Origin: CAYGDP01 sp964348665
GTDB taxonomy: Bacteria > Verrucomicrobiota > Verrucomicrobiia > Palsa-1439 > CAYGDP01
Direction: 5' to 3'
Assembly: GCA_964348665.1 (NCBI GenBank)
Contig: CAYGDP010000026.1
Span: 1 to 48,764, forward strand
Length of the DNA: 48,764 bases
The position numbers and the translations under genes were made by a program. Positions 23,555-32,062 of this stretch are shown here, piece by piece. The number at the start of each line of letters is the position of its first letter. Within the stretch, counting starts at the first letter, position 1. A model generated the notes under the pieces. It was not told where the DNA came from. It worked only from the letters and a program-made list of their open reading frames with translations, and ran no database searches.

Positions 23555-26500
23555 ATTGATTGCGATCATCGCGCTGCTTCTCGGCAGTATTGCGCTGAAA
23601 GCGCAAGAGAAATCCGATGAATGGGCGGTTCCTATCCGAAAGGAGAACTTCCACGTCTTTCTTTTAATGGGTCAATCCAACATGTCAGGTTTTGCTCCTC
23701 TCGAATCCGGCGACGAGAAACCGATACCACGTGTCATTGCGATACCGACGATGGTCCAGAAGGATTTTGTGTGGAAACCCGCCGCCCACCCACTCCACAA
23801 CCGCTTGCCGAGTGACCGCTTTGGACTCGGATTGCCATTCGCCGTGCAGTATGTCCGGTCGCGGCCGAAGGTAACGGTCGGTCTCATTCCGGTTGCTTGG
23901 GGAGGCGAACGAATTGACAATCTCAACAAAGGCTCCCCTCTCTATCAAGATGCTATTGCCAAGATGCGCTGGGCGGCACGACAAGGCGTCATGAAAGGCG
24001 TCCTCTGGCATCAGGGTGAGTCGGATACAGTAACGGAGGGATTGGCGGGCACCTACGCAAAGAAACTTGAACAACTAGTGTCTGACCTCCGGCAAGATTT
24101 AGACGACCCCAATCTGCCGTTTATCGCTGGTGACCTAGCGGAGTTTTACGGCACTGGACCCGAACACAATGCCTCCGACCGTGTGGCGCACATCAAAAAG
24201 GTGCGCCAAGCCCTGCGCGACCTGCCCCGTCGTGTGCCGCGGACTGCGTTTGTGGAATCCACTGGTCTACGATCTGCGGACGGACATATGGTTCATTTCA
24301 ACCGCGCCTCCTACATTGAGTTTGGCAAACGTTACGCCAGCGCGCTTGACCTATTACACAATCCTCGACCACGAAAATTCCCCGCTAACAAGGACGATGT
24401 AATGCACCTGCGAAACCGGTTCATCGAGCGTGAGCTGTGGCGAGAAGACGACGTTTGGCGTACGGTGCGGTTTTCGCGCACCGATGGCAGCGACGCCCTA
24501 GAGGTGGAAAGCGATGAGTTTAACATTTTGCTGCTCGACGGAAAAGAACTGACCGTCGATGATTATCGCGCGCGCGGAAAGCCCGTCGCGGTGAAGGAGG
24601 ACGGCAAACAGATCATCCGCATCGTCTACGAACCCCGTCATTTGTTGCCTGCAGCCGCACCGAGACGAGTTATCGTTGAGTATTCGTTGGATAACGAGCC
24701 CTATTTGCGCAAGCGATTGACCCTGGAGATGGCGGAAGGACAGTCGATAGATCGGCTCGAAGTGGAGCGTTTCTCGACCACCACGAGAGCATCGCGCGGC
24801 GGGCGCGGCGAGCCAGTCTTCGTCGGTGACGCTTGGTTTTTTGGCATCGAGCATCCCGCAGGTCAGACGCGGCACAGCAATGGATTTACAAGACGGAGGT
24901 ACGAGCACATCGGAAATTATAGTTGGGTTAACCTCGAGGGTCGGGACGCGGAAAAAAGGCAACGCGCGGGGTTGATTACGCTGATGCATTTTCCAACCAG
25001 TACTGCGACGATCAAGAGCAAATCAGCCGTGGCAGGTGTGGGACGTAAAGGCGATCCTTTGGAACTGGCGTTCTGGGACTATTTCGAGACCGTTCGCCGA
25101 CCGCGACGCAGCTTCGTTCATTACAACAACTGGTATGATGGAAGCGGTAAAGATTTGCGTCCGCAAAACTTTGCCGAAAAAGTTACCCGTGTCTTCCAGA
25201 AGAATCTTGCGCCGTACGGTGTACAGATGGACGCGATGTGTCCTGATAATGGCTGGCAGAACAACCAGTCGGTCTGGCAGCCGGGCCGTGGGCATTTTCC
25301 GCGCGCGTGGGATGACTTTGCAGCGCTGGCCGATGCGGTGGAGAAAGAAAATTCGCATCTCGGCCTCTGGATTTCCGCCAATGGCTGCCAGCTCGACATT
25401 GATTGGGGCCTTCGAAACGGTTATGCCGAAGCGCAACGAAGCAAGGATTGGCAAAGCTATTACCGAACCTTTTGCATCGTACAGCCTCAATACCGCGCAG
25501 AAATGCTGGCCGTTTTCGAGAAACTCATCAAAACGGGGCGGCTCAATTACATCAAACATGATTTCAATACACAAAGCTGCACCGGTGATGGTCATGGGCA
25601 TTTGGCGACCGATCGTCACGGCCACGAGGCGAGCTGCGATGTGATGCTCGACCTGTTCGCGAAACAGCGCCAATGGAACCCGCAGATTTTCCAAAACGTG
25701 ACCAACTGGACTTGGTTCTCGCCGTGGTGGCTAGCCCACTGTGACACCGTTTGGATGCTCGCCGACGACACCGCCGTCAGCCGCGAATGGCCGCAGCCTG
25801 CCGTCGCGCACATGGGTATCAGCTATCGCGACTCGCATCTGTACCATTGCTGGGGCAATCCCGAAGATCGCCCGCTCGTGCCGATCAGCGCGCTGATGAC
25901 GCATGGTATCGTCTATGCATCGGGCGCCAACGAGAGCGCCAAGAGTGATTCCCTTCAAGAATGGGCCGATTATGTCACAATGTATTACGCCCGTGGCGTT
26001 CAGCTCAAAGAACTCTACATCACTCCCAGTATGATGAAGACGGAACGATGGGAACTGCTTGGCCGAACAACTCGTTGGGCTACCCAAAACGCCGAGACTC
26101 TCTCCAAAACCGTACTAATCGGTGGTGACGCCAACAAAGGCCAGCCCTATGGATACGTCGCGTGGAACGGAAACCGCGCGCTCGTCACCCTCCGTAATCC
26201 CGACGTGCGCGAGCAAACCATCGTTGTCCCTTTCGACCGCAGCGTTTTCTACCGCGGCGAAATGGGCAAACCCTTCCGCACCCGCGTCATCTACCCGTTT
26301 GTCGAAGAACAATCTCTACGCCTCACCAGTGGAAAACCGTTTTCGATCACGATCCCTTCGTACACGACCCTCATCCTCGAACTCCGCGCAGGCGCACCCA
26401 CAACCACCACCGTCACGCCACTGCCCGCCGCGCCTGTCGTCCTCGCCAACGGCCAAACCATTGAAATTACTATCCCCGACGAAGCAATGCCGCGCTGCGA

Positions 26501-27263
26501 CCTCTACCTCATCGCGCACAACACTCTTCCCACGATCGCCCTCGCCGACCAATCCCTCAAATCCAGCCGCACGACCGAGGGTCGCAACTGGAAAACCGCC
26601 AGCTACGACCTGCGAAACTGGCGTGGCAAAACCATCTCTCTCACCGTTTCGGTTAGCGGCACAAACGATAACCCTTTTGCTGCTTCCAAGACCTCCTTTG
26701 AAGCCTATCTCATTGCCGACCGCCCAGTAAAATCCAACACGAAACCCGTTACCTCAAGCGAATATCTTCCCTGGACAATTGGCAATAACTACCGACGGCA
26801 ATCTATCGTTCTCCAGGAGCGTACCGAACTGACGCCCGCACCTCGTCAGCCGATCACTGACGACCAACTTGCTGCTATCAAAGCCGCCAAGCTCCGCGTC
26901 GCCATCTTTGGATCTAATGCCGAACCACCCTACGACAAAAAAATGATTCTGATCAGTGATAAAAAACTGCTGACGCTGCCTGGCAATCGCGGCGGCGACC
27001 AATGGGAAGAGTTCGTTCTCGACCTGCCCCAGGAAGCTCTTGCTCGGCTTCGACTCACAAATACCCTCCGCGTTACCAATAGTGGCGACGACCGATTCAA
27101 ATTCAAAGATCTTACGCTGGCAGTTCAATTAGCCAACGGCCTGTGGGCGCAAAGCACCGTCCAACCCAAAACCATGGTTAGCCATGCCGACTGGGCACAC
27201 GCCGAAGGAGAACCGTTTCAGAGAACAGATGAGTCCAATCCCATCGAATTGAAATTCCAATGA
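23547..27263 (+). CDS. Bifunctional secreted enzyme: sialate-O-acetylesterase-like domain fused to alpha-galactosidase-like barrel
   Basis: The 1238-residue protein has a signal peptide (IIALLLGSIALKA-QE). Residues about 35-270 are an SGNH/SASA carbohydrate esterase: nucleophile Ser44 in LLMGQSNMSGF, GVLWHQGESD (from about 153), and a His in SADGHMVHFN. Residues about 290-480 are beta-rich, like the N-terminal super-sandwich of GH36. Residues about 500-830 resemble a GH27/GH36 barrel: NNWYDG, GVQMDAMCPDNGWQ, GLWISANGCQL and YIKHDFN, whose Asp672 sits where the alpha-galactosidase nucleophile lies. A beta domain (830-950) and a C-terminal beta-sandwich region with a second carbohydrate-binding-like part follow. 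It probably removes acyl groups and then alpha-linked sugars from one glycan. Next is the symporter gene, 101 bp downstream. Confidence 0.85.
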   Translation: MDKLIAIIALLLGSIALKAQEKSDEWAVPIRKENFHVFLLMGQSNMSGFAPLESGDEKPIPRVIAIPTMVQKDFVWKPAAHPLHNRLPSDRFGLGLPFAVQYVRSRPKVTVGLIPVAWGGERIDNLNKGSPLYQDAIAKMRWAARQGVMKGVLWHQGESDTVTEGLAGTYAKKLEQLVSDLRQDLDDPNLPFIAGDLAEFYGTGPEHNASDRVAHIKKVRQALRDLPRRVPRTAFVESTGLRSADGHMVHFNRASYIEFGKRYASALDLLHNPRPRKFPANKDDVMHLRNRFIERELWREDDVWRTVRFSRTDGSDALEVESDEFNILLLDGKELTVDDYRARGKPVAVKEDGKQIIRIVYEPRHLLPAAAPRRVIVEYSLDNEPYLRKRLTLEMAEGQSIDRLEVERFSTTTRASRGGRGEPVFVGDAWFFGIEHPAGQTRHSNGFTRRRYEHIGNYSWVNLEGRDAEKRQRAGLITLMHFPTSTATIKSKSAVAGVGRKGDPLELAFWDYFETVRRPRRSFVHYNNWYDGSGKDLRPQNFAEKVTRVFQKNLAPYGVQMDAMCPDNGWQNNQSVWQPGRGHFPRAWDDFAALADAVEKENSHLGLWISANGCQLDIDWGLRNGYAEAQRSKDWQSYYRTFCIVQPQYRAEMLAVFEKLIKTGRLNYIKHDFNTQSCTGDGHGHLATDRHGHEASCDVMLDLFAKQRQWNPQIFQNVTNWTWFSPWWLAHCDTVWMLADDTAVSREWPQPAVAHMGISYRDSHLYHCWGNPEDRPLVPISALMTHGIVYASGANESAKSDSLQEWADYVTMYYARGVQLKELYITPSMMKTERWELLGRTTRWATQNAETLSKTVLIGGDANKGQPYGYVAWNGNRALVTLRNPDVREQTIVVPFDRSVFYRGEMGKPFRTRVIYPFVEEQSLRLTSGKPFSITIPSYTTLILELRAGAPTTTTVTPLPAAPVVLANGQTIEITIPDEAMPRCDLYLIAHNTLPTIALADQSLKSSRTTEGRNWKTASYDLRNWRGKTISLTVSVSGTNDNPFAASKTSFEAYLIADRPVKSNTKPVTSSEYLPWTIGNNYRRQSIVLQERTELTPAPRQPITDDQLAAIKAAKLRVAIFGSNAEPPYDKKMILISDKKLLTLPGNRGGDQWEEFVLDLPQEALARLRLTNTLRVTNSGDDRFKFKDLTLAVQLANGLWAQSTVQPKTMVSHADWAHAEGEPFQRTDESNPIELKFQ

Positions 27264-27363
27264 CCGCTAAAATATCCACCCCGATTCTAACTAGGGTTTT
27301 CCCTTGTCGGAAAACGTTGGGAGAAGTAAACAAGATCACGTTCAACTTTATAAAGGCGACCGC

Positions 27364-29037
27364 ATGACCAATTTCAACTGGGCGATTGATGGGAGCATTG
27401 TGGGAGTATATCTGCTCGCAACCATGATCGCGGGCGTGATGATGCGCCGCTACGTCGGGAAAGTAGAGGATTTTCTCGTCGCCGGGCGAGAGATGAACGT
27501 CTATCTCGGCATCGCGTCGCTGGCGGCGACGGAGTTTGGAATCGTGACCGCGATGTACGTCGCGCAAGCTGGTTATACTCGAGGATTTTCAGGCGCAATT
27601 CCGGGAATTGCTCAGGCGATTGTGATGCTGACAGTGGGTATGACTGGTTTTTGCGTCAAGAAGCTGCGGGATTCCAATTCGATGACGCTAGCGCAGTTGT
27701 TTGAAGATCGATTTGGTTTGCAGGTACGGTCGTTGGCAGGAGTTGTCATTGTGCTGGGTGGATTGTTGAACATGGGAGCATTCTTGCGGCTGGGTGGCGA
27801 GTTCTTGGTAATCAGTTGTGGGTTTCAGTTCGAGCATCTGGTTTGGATGATGACGGCGCTCCTGGCAATGGTGGCAGTTTACACCATGCTGGGTGGAATG
27901 TTGTCAGTGTTGGTGACGGATTTTTTGCAGTTTGTCGTGATGAGTCTAGGGTTGTTGGTGGTAACCATTCTGATCCTCAAGGACGTTGGATGGGGAAACA
28001 TCGTACAAGGCATCCAAGAGCATGTAGGAGCCGGAGGATTCAACCCGATTGCCGATCCCGTGCAAGGAACGATTACGATCGTCTATCAACTCATCTTCCA
28101 GCTCGCTGTGGTTCTAACGTGGCAAACCGTAATCGCGCGTTTTCTCGCAGCGCGAGATTCGCAAACCGGACTCAAGATGTATCGTGGCACGAGCTTCTTC
28201 TTCGTGTGCCGATTTGTCATTCCAGCGATCTGGGGAGCAGCAGCTCTCTATTTTCTGCACACGCCCGAGCATGCCAAAGATCTGCAAGACCTCCGCCGCA
28301 GCGAGGTGGCACGCTATCAAGTCTCGAACCAAGCGCACATGCCAGAATCCGTACAACAAGCCATAATCGTAGATGCTGAAGGGCTGGCCAAGACACTAAA
28401 ATCAAAGAAGGATCGGACGTTGGAAGAACAAACCACACTTGACGCTGCAAACACCGTTAATGATCGTGTCTCCCGCTACGCCATGCCAAAGTTTTTGGGC
28501 CTGTTCGTGCCACTCGGCCTTATGGGACTACTGATCGCCGCGATGCTGGCAGCCGATATGTCCACCGATTCCTCATATATGTTAACATGGAGCAGTGTGA
28601 TCTATAACGACATCCTCGCTCCCTTCCGGCGTAAGAGACAGTGGAGCGAACGTAAAGGCCTCTTTCTCAACCGGACGCTCGTTGCGCTCATTGGCATTTT
28701 TCTGTTCTTCTTCGGCCTATTCTACGAATTGCCTGGCAGCGTCCTAGGCTACCTCTGGAAGACAGGCGAAATTTACATGACCAGCATGTTAGTCCTCTTG
28801 ATCGCTTGTTGCTACTGGAAGCGAGCCAATAACTGGGGCGCAAACACCGCAATCTGCCTAGGTGCGGCTGTCCCACTCTTTACCTTGGGCATGCAAATCG
28901 CTGCTCCTGACACAATCATCGGCGAATTCGTCACTGAGCAAAACGATCTCATGGGAATTCTGGCGTTCGCCGCAGCGGCGGCAGGTATGATCATCGGATC
29001 GTTACTCAAACCCAACCCAATAAAGGAGGTTATCTGA
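27364..29037 (+). CDS. Sodium:solute symporter (SSS family)
   Basis: The protein has 557 residues from ATG 27364 (MTNFNWAIDGSIVGVYLLAT), with AAAGG 8 bp upstream; the frame extends to a TTG at 27304 that I reject. It has about 13 membrane helices. SSS marks include KVEDFLVAGREMNVYLGIAS (the G-R segment after TM1), the small-residue TM2 that lines the Na+ site, and LLIAAMLAADMSTDSSYMLT (TM9-like, with the Ser/Thr pair of the sodium site). It would import a sugar, acid sugar or similar solute with Na+. The neighbouring secreted esterase/glycosidase suggests it takes up the released monosaccharide. A large soluble insertion lies at about 300-370. Confidence 0.93.
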   Translation: MTNFNWAIDGSIVGVYLLATMIAGVMMRRYVGKVEDFLVAGREMNVYLGIASLAATEFGIVTAMYVAQAGYTRGFSGAIPGIAQAIVMLTVGMTGFCVKKLRDSNSMTLAQLFEDRFGLQVRSLAGVVIVLGGLLNMGAFLRLGGEFLVISCGFQFEHLVWMMTALLAMVAVYTMLGGMLSVLVTDFLQFVVMSLGLLVVTILILKDVGWGNIVQGIQEHVGAGGFNPIADPVQGTITIVYQLIFQLAVVLTWQTVIARFLAARDSQTGLKMYRGTSFFFVCRFVIPAIWGAAALYFLHTPEHAKDLQDLRRSEVARYQVSNQAHMPESVQQAIIVDAEGLAKTLKSKKDRTLEEQTTLDAANTVNDRVSRYAMPKFLGLFVPLGLMGLLIAAMLAADMSTDSSYMLTWSSVIYNDILAPFRRKRQWSERKGLFLNRTLVALIGIFLFFFGLFYELPGSVLGYLWKTGEIYMTSMLVLLIACCYWKRANNWGANTAICLGAAVPLFTLGMQIAAPDTIIGEFVTEQNDLMGILAFAAAAAGMIIGSLLKPNPIKEVI

Positions 29038-29219
29038 TGAGCGAACATTGGTTATGGTGGATCCTGGCAATGGCGTGCCTCGTCTGGTACTCAACAATCA
29101 CCGTTTACATCGCCATCCGCGGCCTAGCCGATATTAGAACGATGCTGCGCCACTTGAAAGAGAAACAATCGGACACGGCAAAATCCGCCAAACCGACGGC
29201 TGACAAACCGAAACCTTAA
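29037..29219 (+). CDS. Small single-span membrane protein coupled to the symporter
   Basis: The 60-residue protein has one N-terminal membrane helix (LWWILAMACLVWYSTITVYI) followed by a basic, helical cytosolic tail (MLRHLKEKQSDTAKSAKPTA). Its ATG overlaps the symporter stop codon (TGATG at 29035-29039), and a near-perfect ribosome site AAAGGAGG ends just before the symporter stop. That is tight translational coupling in about 1:1 amount. Small partners of SSS transporters are known in several bacteria, so an accessory subunit is the likeliest role; the family is not one I can name. Confidence 0.85.
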   Translation: MSEHWLWWILAMACLVWYSTITVYIAIRGLADIRTMLRHLKEKQSDTAKSAKPTADKPKP

Positions 29220-29234
29220 CTCACGATTAATCGC

Positions 29235-29263
29235 TTGCGCGGACCGCCCTGAAACAGTACATT
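29235..29263 (+). promoter_or_regulatory. Candidate sigma-70 promoter for the TlpA-like gene
   Basis: TTGCGC (29235-29240) and TACATT (29258-29263) are 17 bp apart in the 92-bp gap before the TlpA-like gene. The -35 is imperfect. Confidence 0.35.
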
Positions 29264-29311
29264 GGCCGAAGTGAAGACGGAGTTGCTCATTTTGGGAAGA
29301 GGAGAAATTCC

Positions 29312-30367
29312 ATGAAGACAAAATTCAAACTGTTGGCGGTCGTTGCGGTTATTATCTGCGCGCTTACGATGACAGGGGTGGTCAATGCGGAGGCAACACT
29401 GAAAGTCGGCGATCCTGCACCCCCGCACACGCCCGCCAAATGGATCAAGGGTGACGCCGTCGAAACATTTGCGGCCGGTAAAGTCTATGTTGTGGAGTTT
29501 TGGGCAACTTGGTGCGGCCCGTGCATCACCAGCATCCCGCATCTCTCCCAACTGCAAGCAAAATTCAAGGATGACGTCATTTTCATCGGTCAAAACTGCT
29601 CCGAGGATGATCCCGCGGCTGTCGAGGAGTTCGTCAGAAAAATGGGCGATAAAATGGCGTATCGCGTTGCGCTCGATGACAATGACCGCGTTCACAAATC
29701 CTGGATGGCGGCAGCTGACCAACATGGAATCCCGACCGCGTTTGTCGTGGACAAAACCGGCAAGATTGCATTCATCGGTCATCCGCTTGAATTGGATGAA
29801 CCGCTGCCACTCATTATCGCTGGTAATTTTGACGCTAAGAAATACGCAGCCGACAAGGCGGCAATCGCCAACATGGATGCAAAGATTCACCAAGCGATCA
29901 AGTCCGGCGAAACCGACGACGCTCTTTCCATCATCGACGATGTTTTGGAGAAGTTTCCCCAAAAAAGCGATCACTTCGCGATGCACAAATACAACCTGCT
30001 TCTTGGAGAAAAGAAGGATTATGCCGCCGCGTCCGCGTTTGGCGCGAAACTGCTTCAACAGTTTCACAATGACTCGGAACTCCTGAACGAACTCTCGTGG
30101 GGGATCGTTGATCCCGAATCGGAAATCTCGAAGCGCGACCTCGATCTCGCCCAAAAGGCCGCCGCACGCGCCAACGAACTGACCAAGGGTGAAAACGCAG
30201 CCATCCTCGATACTCTCGCGCGAGTGTATTACTGGAAAGGTGATCTCGACCGGGCGATCACACTACAAACCCAGGCAATTGAAAAAGCAGGGCAACGCAA
30301 CCTCAAAGCCCAGCTCCAGGAAGTCCTTGGCGAATACAACGCCAAGAAAAATTCCAAAACGAAATAG
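29312..30367 (+). CDS. TlpA-like periplasmic thioredoxin with TPR-like C-terminal half
   Basis: The 351-residue protein has a signal peptide (LLAVVAVIICALTMTGVVNA-EA), a TlpA/redoxin domain at about 28-170, with active site FWATWCGPC (Cys68 and Cys71) and cis-Pro loop GIPTAFVVDKTGKIAFIGH, and a helical TPR-like half at about 185-345 (EKFPQKSDHFAMHKYNLLLG; ILDTLARVYYWKGDLDRAIT). It would reduce or exchange disulfides in the periplasm, with the TPR-like part choosing partners. The ribosome site AGAGGAGA lies just before the ATG. It probably has its own promoter and is not part of the sugar locus. Its intact CxxC contrasts with the cysteine-less relative at 7057-8460. Confidence 0.93.
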   Translation: MKTKFKLLAVVAVIICALTMTGVVNAEATLKVGDPAPPHTPAKWIKGDAVETFAAGKVYVVEFWATWCGPCITSIPHLSQLQAKFKDDVIFIGQNCSEDDPAAVEEFVRKMGDKMAYRVALDDNDRVHKSWMAAADQHGIPTAFVVDKTGKIAFIGHPLELDEPLPLIIAGNFDAKKYAADKAAIANMDAKIHQAIKSGETDDALSIIDDVLEKFPQKSDHFAMHKYNLLLGEKKDYAAASAFGAKLLQQFHNDSELLNELSWGIVDPESEISKRDLDLAQKAAARANELTKGENAAILDTLARVYYWKGDLDRAITLQTQAIEKAGQRNLKAQLQEVLGEYNAKKNSKTK

Positions 30368-30459
30368 CGATCCTTGAATCATTAGTGACGTGCTGGTTCA
30401 ATGCACACCAGGGGAAGGTGATACGGCAAGCGCCAATCTCGATACTGTGAAAACTTCCG

Positions 30460-30525
30460 AATTGTAGCGGCGCTCTATGAGCTCCGATCATTTCAATCCT
30501 TCGGCGGTCATCGAGCGCCGCTACA
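30460..30525. repeat. Palindromic repeat, copy A
   Basis: TGTAGCGGCGCTC (30463-30475) and GAGCGCCGCTACA (30513-30525) are perfect 13-bp inverted arms around a 37-bp loop. The left side, 30460-30482, is a 23-bp inverted match to 31967-31989, on the other side of the DnaJ gene. The whole gap 30368-30623 has no gene. Confidence 0.85.
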
Positions 30526-30623
30526 GATTGAATTGGTGTTTTTTTCTTTAATGATTCAGGAGCGAACCGACCCACACACTCCGTTCTTGTCAACCAAAAG
30601 GGTCGCATCGTATCCTGTCGACG

Positions 30624-31478
30624 GTGTCACTATCGACCATCAGTTTTTACCAACTTCTCTGCCTGCCAACAACGGCATCGCACGAGGAGATCAAACACGC
30701 GTTCCGCCGCGAAGCAATGGCGTGTCATCCCGACCGGCATCCCGATATACCGGACGCCGAAGCGCAATTCAAACGCATCACCGAGGCGTACGAAACACTG
30801 TCCGACGTCCATAAACGCGCCGCGTACGACCTGCGTGTGCTGGAGATTCGCCCCTTGGCGTTCGATCTGGGGGTGACGCCGCAAGATTTGGCGCGCGCCC
30901 AGACCGAGTCGGTGCTGGATACTCCGGTGGATGATACGCTGGAGGAGTTGGTGGTTGGCAACGAACCTCCGGCGGGAACGACACTGCGAACACTCTTCCG
31001 TGATCTGGAACGGACGGAAAACTTCATCCTGCTGCGCGACGGCAAGGAAGCGTTTTTCACGCATCAATACCCCCGGGCGATCGTCATTTTACGGCGTGCG
31101 GAATTGATGAATCCACAAAACATCCTCGTGCTTTATTATTTGGGTCGCGCGAACGCGGAGGTTGGGCGACTGGCAGATGCGGAAAAACTTTTGCGTCGCG
31201 CCATTCGCGTTGGCGAATCGCGAATTCCGATCAATCATTGTCGTGGCGTGCGCAAGGCGTTGTTGAACGTGTATCGCCGGCGAGGCAAGAAATTACGGGC
31301 GCGATGGTTGGAGCGCGAGAATCGGCTCCTGAATAATCGTCTGGAAGACGAAGCGGACGCGATGGCGGTGGAAGTAGGCCGGGCGATGGCGCGATTGCAA
31401 GCGGAGCGCGCAGCCCGGGAATTGGAGCGCCTGACGGAAACTGTCGCCGACAAACCGCGCAAACAGATTCGGGCGTGA
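30624..31478 (+). CDS. DnaJ-domain protein with TPR-like region
   Basis: The 284-residue protein is read from GTG 30624 (VSLSTISFYQLLCLPTTASH). Residues 6-75 are a J domain: helix II EEIKHAFRREAMACHPD with His35-Pro36-Asp37, then ITEAYETLSDVHKRAAYD. It lacks the Gly/Phe and zinc-finger regions of DnaJ, so it is a type III J protein that would recruit and stimulate an Hsp70 (DnaK). Residues about 135-220 look like TPR helices (YPRAIVILRRAELMNPQNIL; YYLGRANAEVGRLADAEKLL). The C-terminus is a highly basic coiled coil. It is flanked on both sides by palindromic repeats and looks monocistronic. Confidence 0.88.
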   Translation: MSLSTISFYQLLCLPTTASHEEIKHAFRREAMACHPDRHPDIPDAEAQFKRITEAYETLSDVHKRAAYDLRVLEIRPLAFDLGVTPQDLARAQTESVLDTPVDDTLEELVVGNEPPAGTTLRTLFRDLERTENFILLRDGKEAFFTHQYPRAIVILRRAELMNPQNILVLYYLGRANAEVGRLADAEKLLRRAIRVGESRIPINHCRGVRKALLNVYRRRGKKLRARWLERENRLLNNRLEDEADAMAVEVGRAMARLQAERAARELERLTETVADKPRKQIRA

Positions 31479-31670
31479 GAAATATTAAGACGCCACCAAT
31501 CGAGCCTTTGAATCGGGGCCGCGCCAAGGAGATTTTTGTGACTAAGAATAGAAAGAATCGTTTGGTGTAATCGCGATAATACTCATGAAGCCCGGGTAGC
31601 GATCCATTTCAAGCGGAAAGTGTTGTGATGTTGCCTGGCAACCCGTTGAAACAATCACTGCCTCGGGTGC

Positions 31671-31732
31671 CGCGGCCTACAAAAACGATAACTTCCGAGG
31701 GGAAGGTTGTAGGCCGCGTGACCTCACGCGGC
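31671..31732. repeat. Nested palindrome, GCGGCCTACA type
   Basis: CGCGGCCTACAA (31671-31682) pairs with TTGTAGGCCGCG (31707-31718), 12 bp perfect. The right arm also enters a second hairpin, GCCGCGTGA-CC-TCACGCGGC (31713-31732). Two mutually exclusive folds are possible. Confidence 0.8.
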
Positions 31733-31774
31733 GAAATCGGGTTATTTCAACAGTCTGCTGGGACTGCGGGAAGA

Positions 31775-31792
31775 TGCGACACTAATGTCGCA
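31775..31792. repeat. Short hairpin, GCGACA type
   Basis: TGCGACA (31775-31781) and TGTCGCA (31786-31792) form a perfect 7-bp stem with a CTAA loop. It is not followed by a T run, so it is probably not a terminator. Confidence 0.6.
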
Positions 31793-31966
31793 ACTAGCAG
31801 GTAAGTCGAAGGCTAAGAAAGCCAAATTAGAAATCGCTTACTGATTTGGTTTTCCATCTCAAAATTGCCCTTCCGCACGAAAAAGCTGAAGGCGATCCAA
31901 ATCGGCAAACGATTGCCGTTTTATGCTCGCCACGGCGGACGCCCTATCATCCGGAATGGATTCGAC

Positions 31967-32018
31967 GCTCATAGAGCGCCGCTACAATTTCGGATGTTTT
32001 TCTGCTTCTGTAGCGGCG
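31967..32018. repeat. Palindromic repeat, copy B
   Basis: Positions 31967-31989 match the reverse complement of 30460-30482 over 23 bp. TGTAGCGGCG (32009-32018) is the opposite, partial arm; the following bases differ from copy A, so this element is a variant. Confidence 0.8.
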
Positions 32019-32062
32019 GATGTCGTCCTCCACGTCCGCAGTAAGGGTTTACCGCAACTTTT

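Larger units (their letters stand above)
31479..32062. other. 584-bp gene-free region rich in palindromes
   Basis: I see no convincing gene between the DnaJ-like gene and the convergent cyclase-like gene. The stretch holds at least three palindromic elements listed separately. The two flanking genes converge, so this DNA carries both transcript ends. Confidence 0.7.

Noticed and set aside
30460..31989. A transposon bounded by the 23-bp inverted repeats
   Set aside because: There is no transposase inside and no target duplication that I can see; both ends are parts of longer palindromes.
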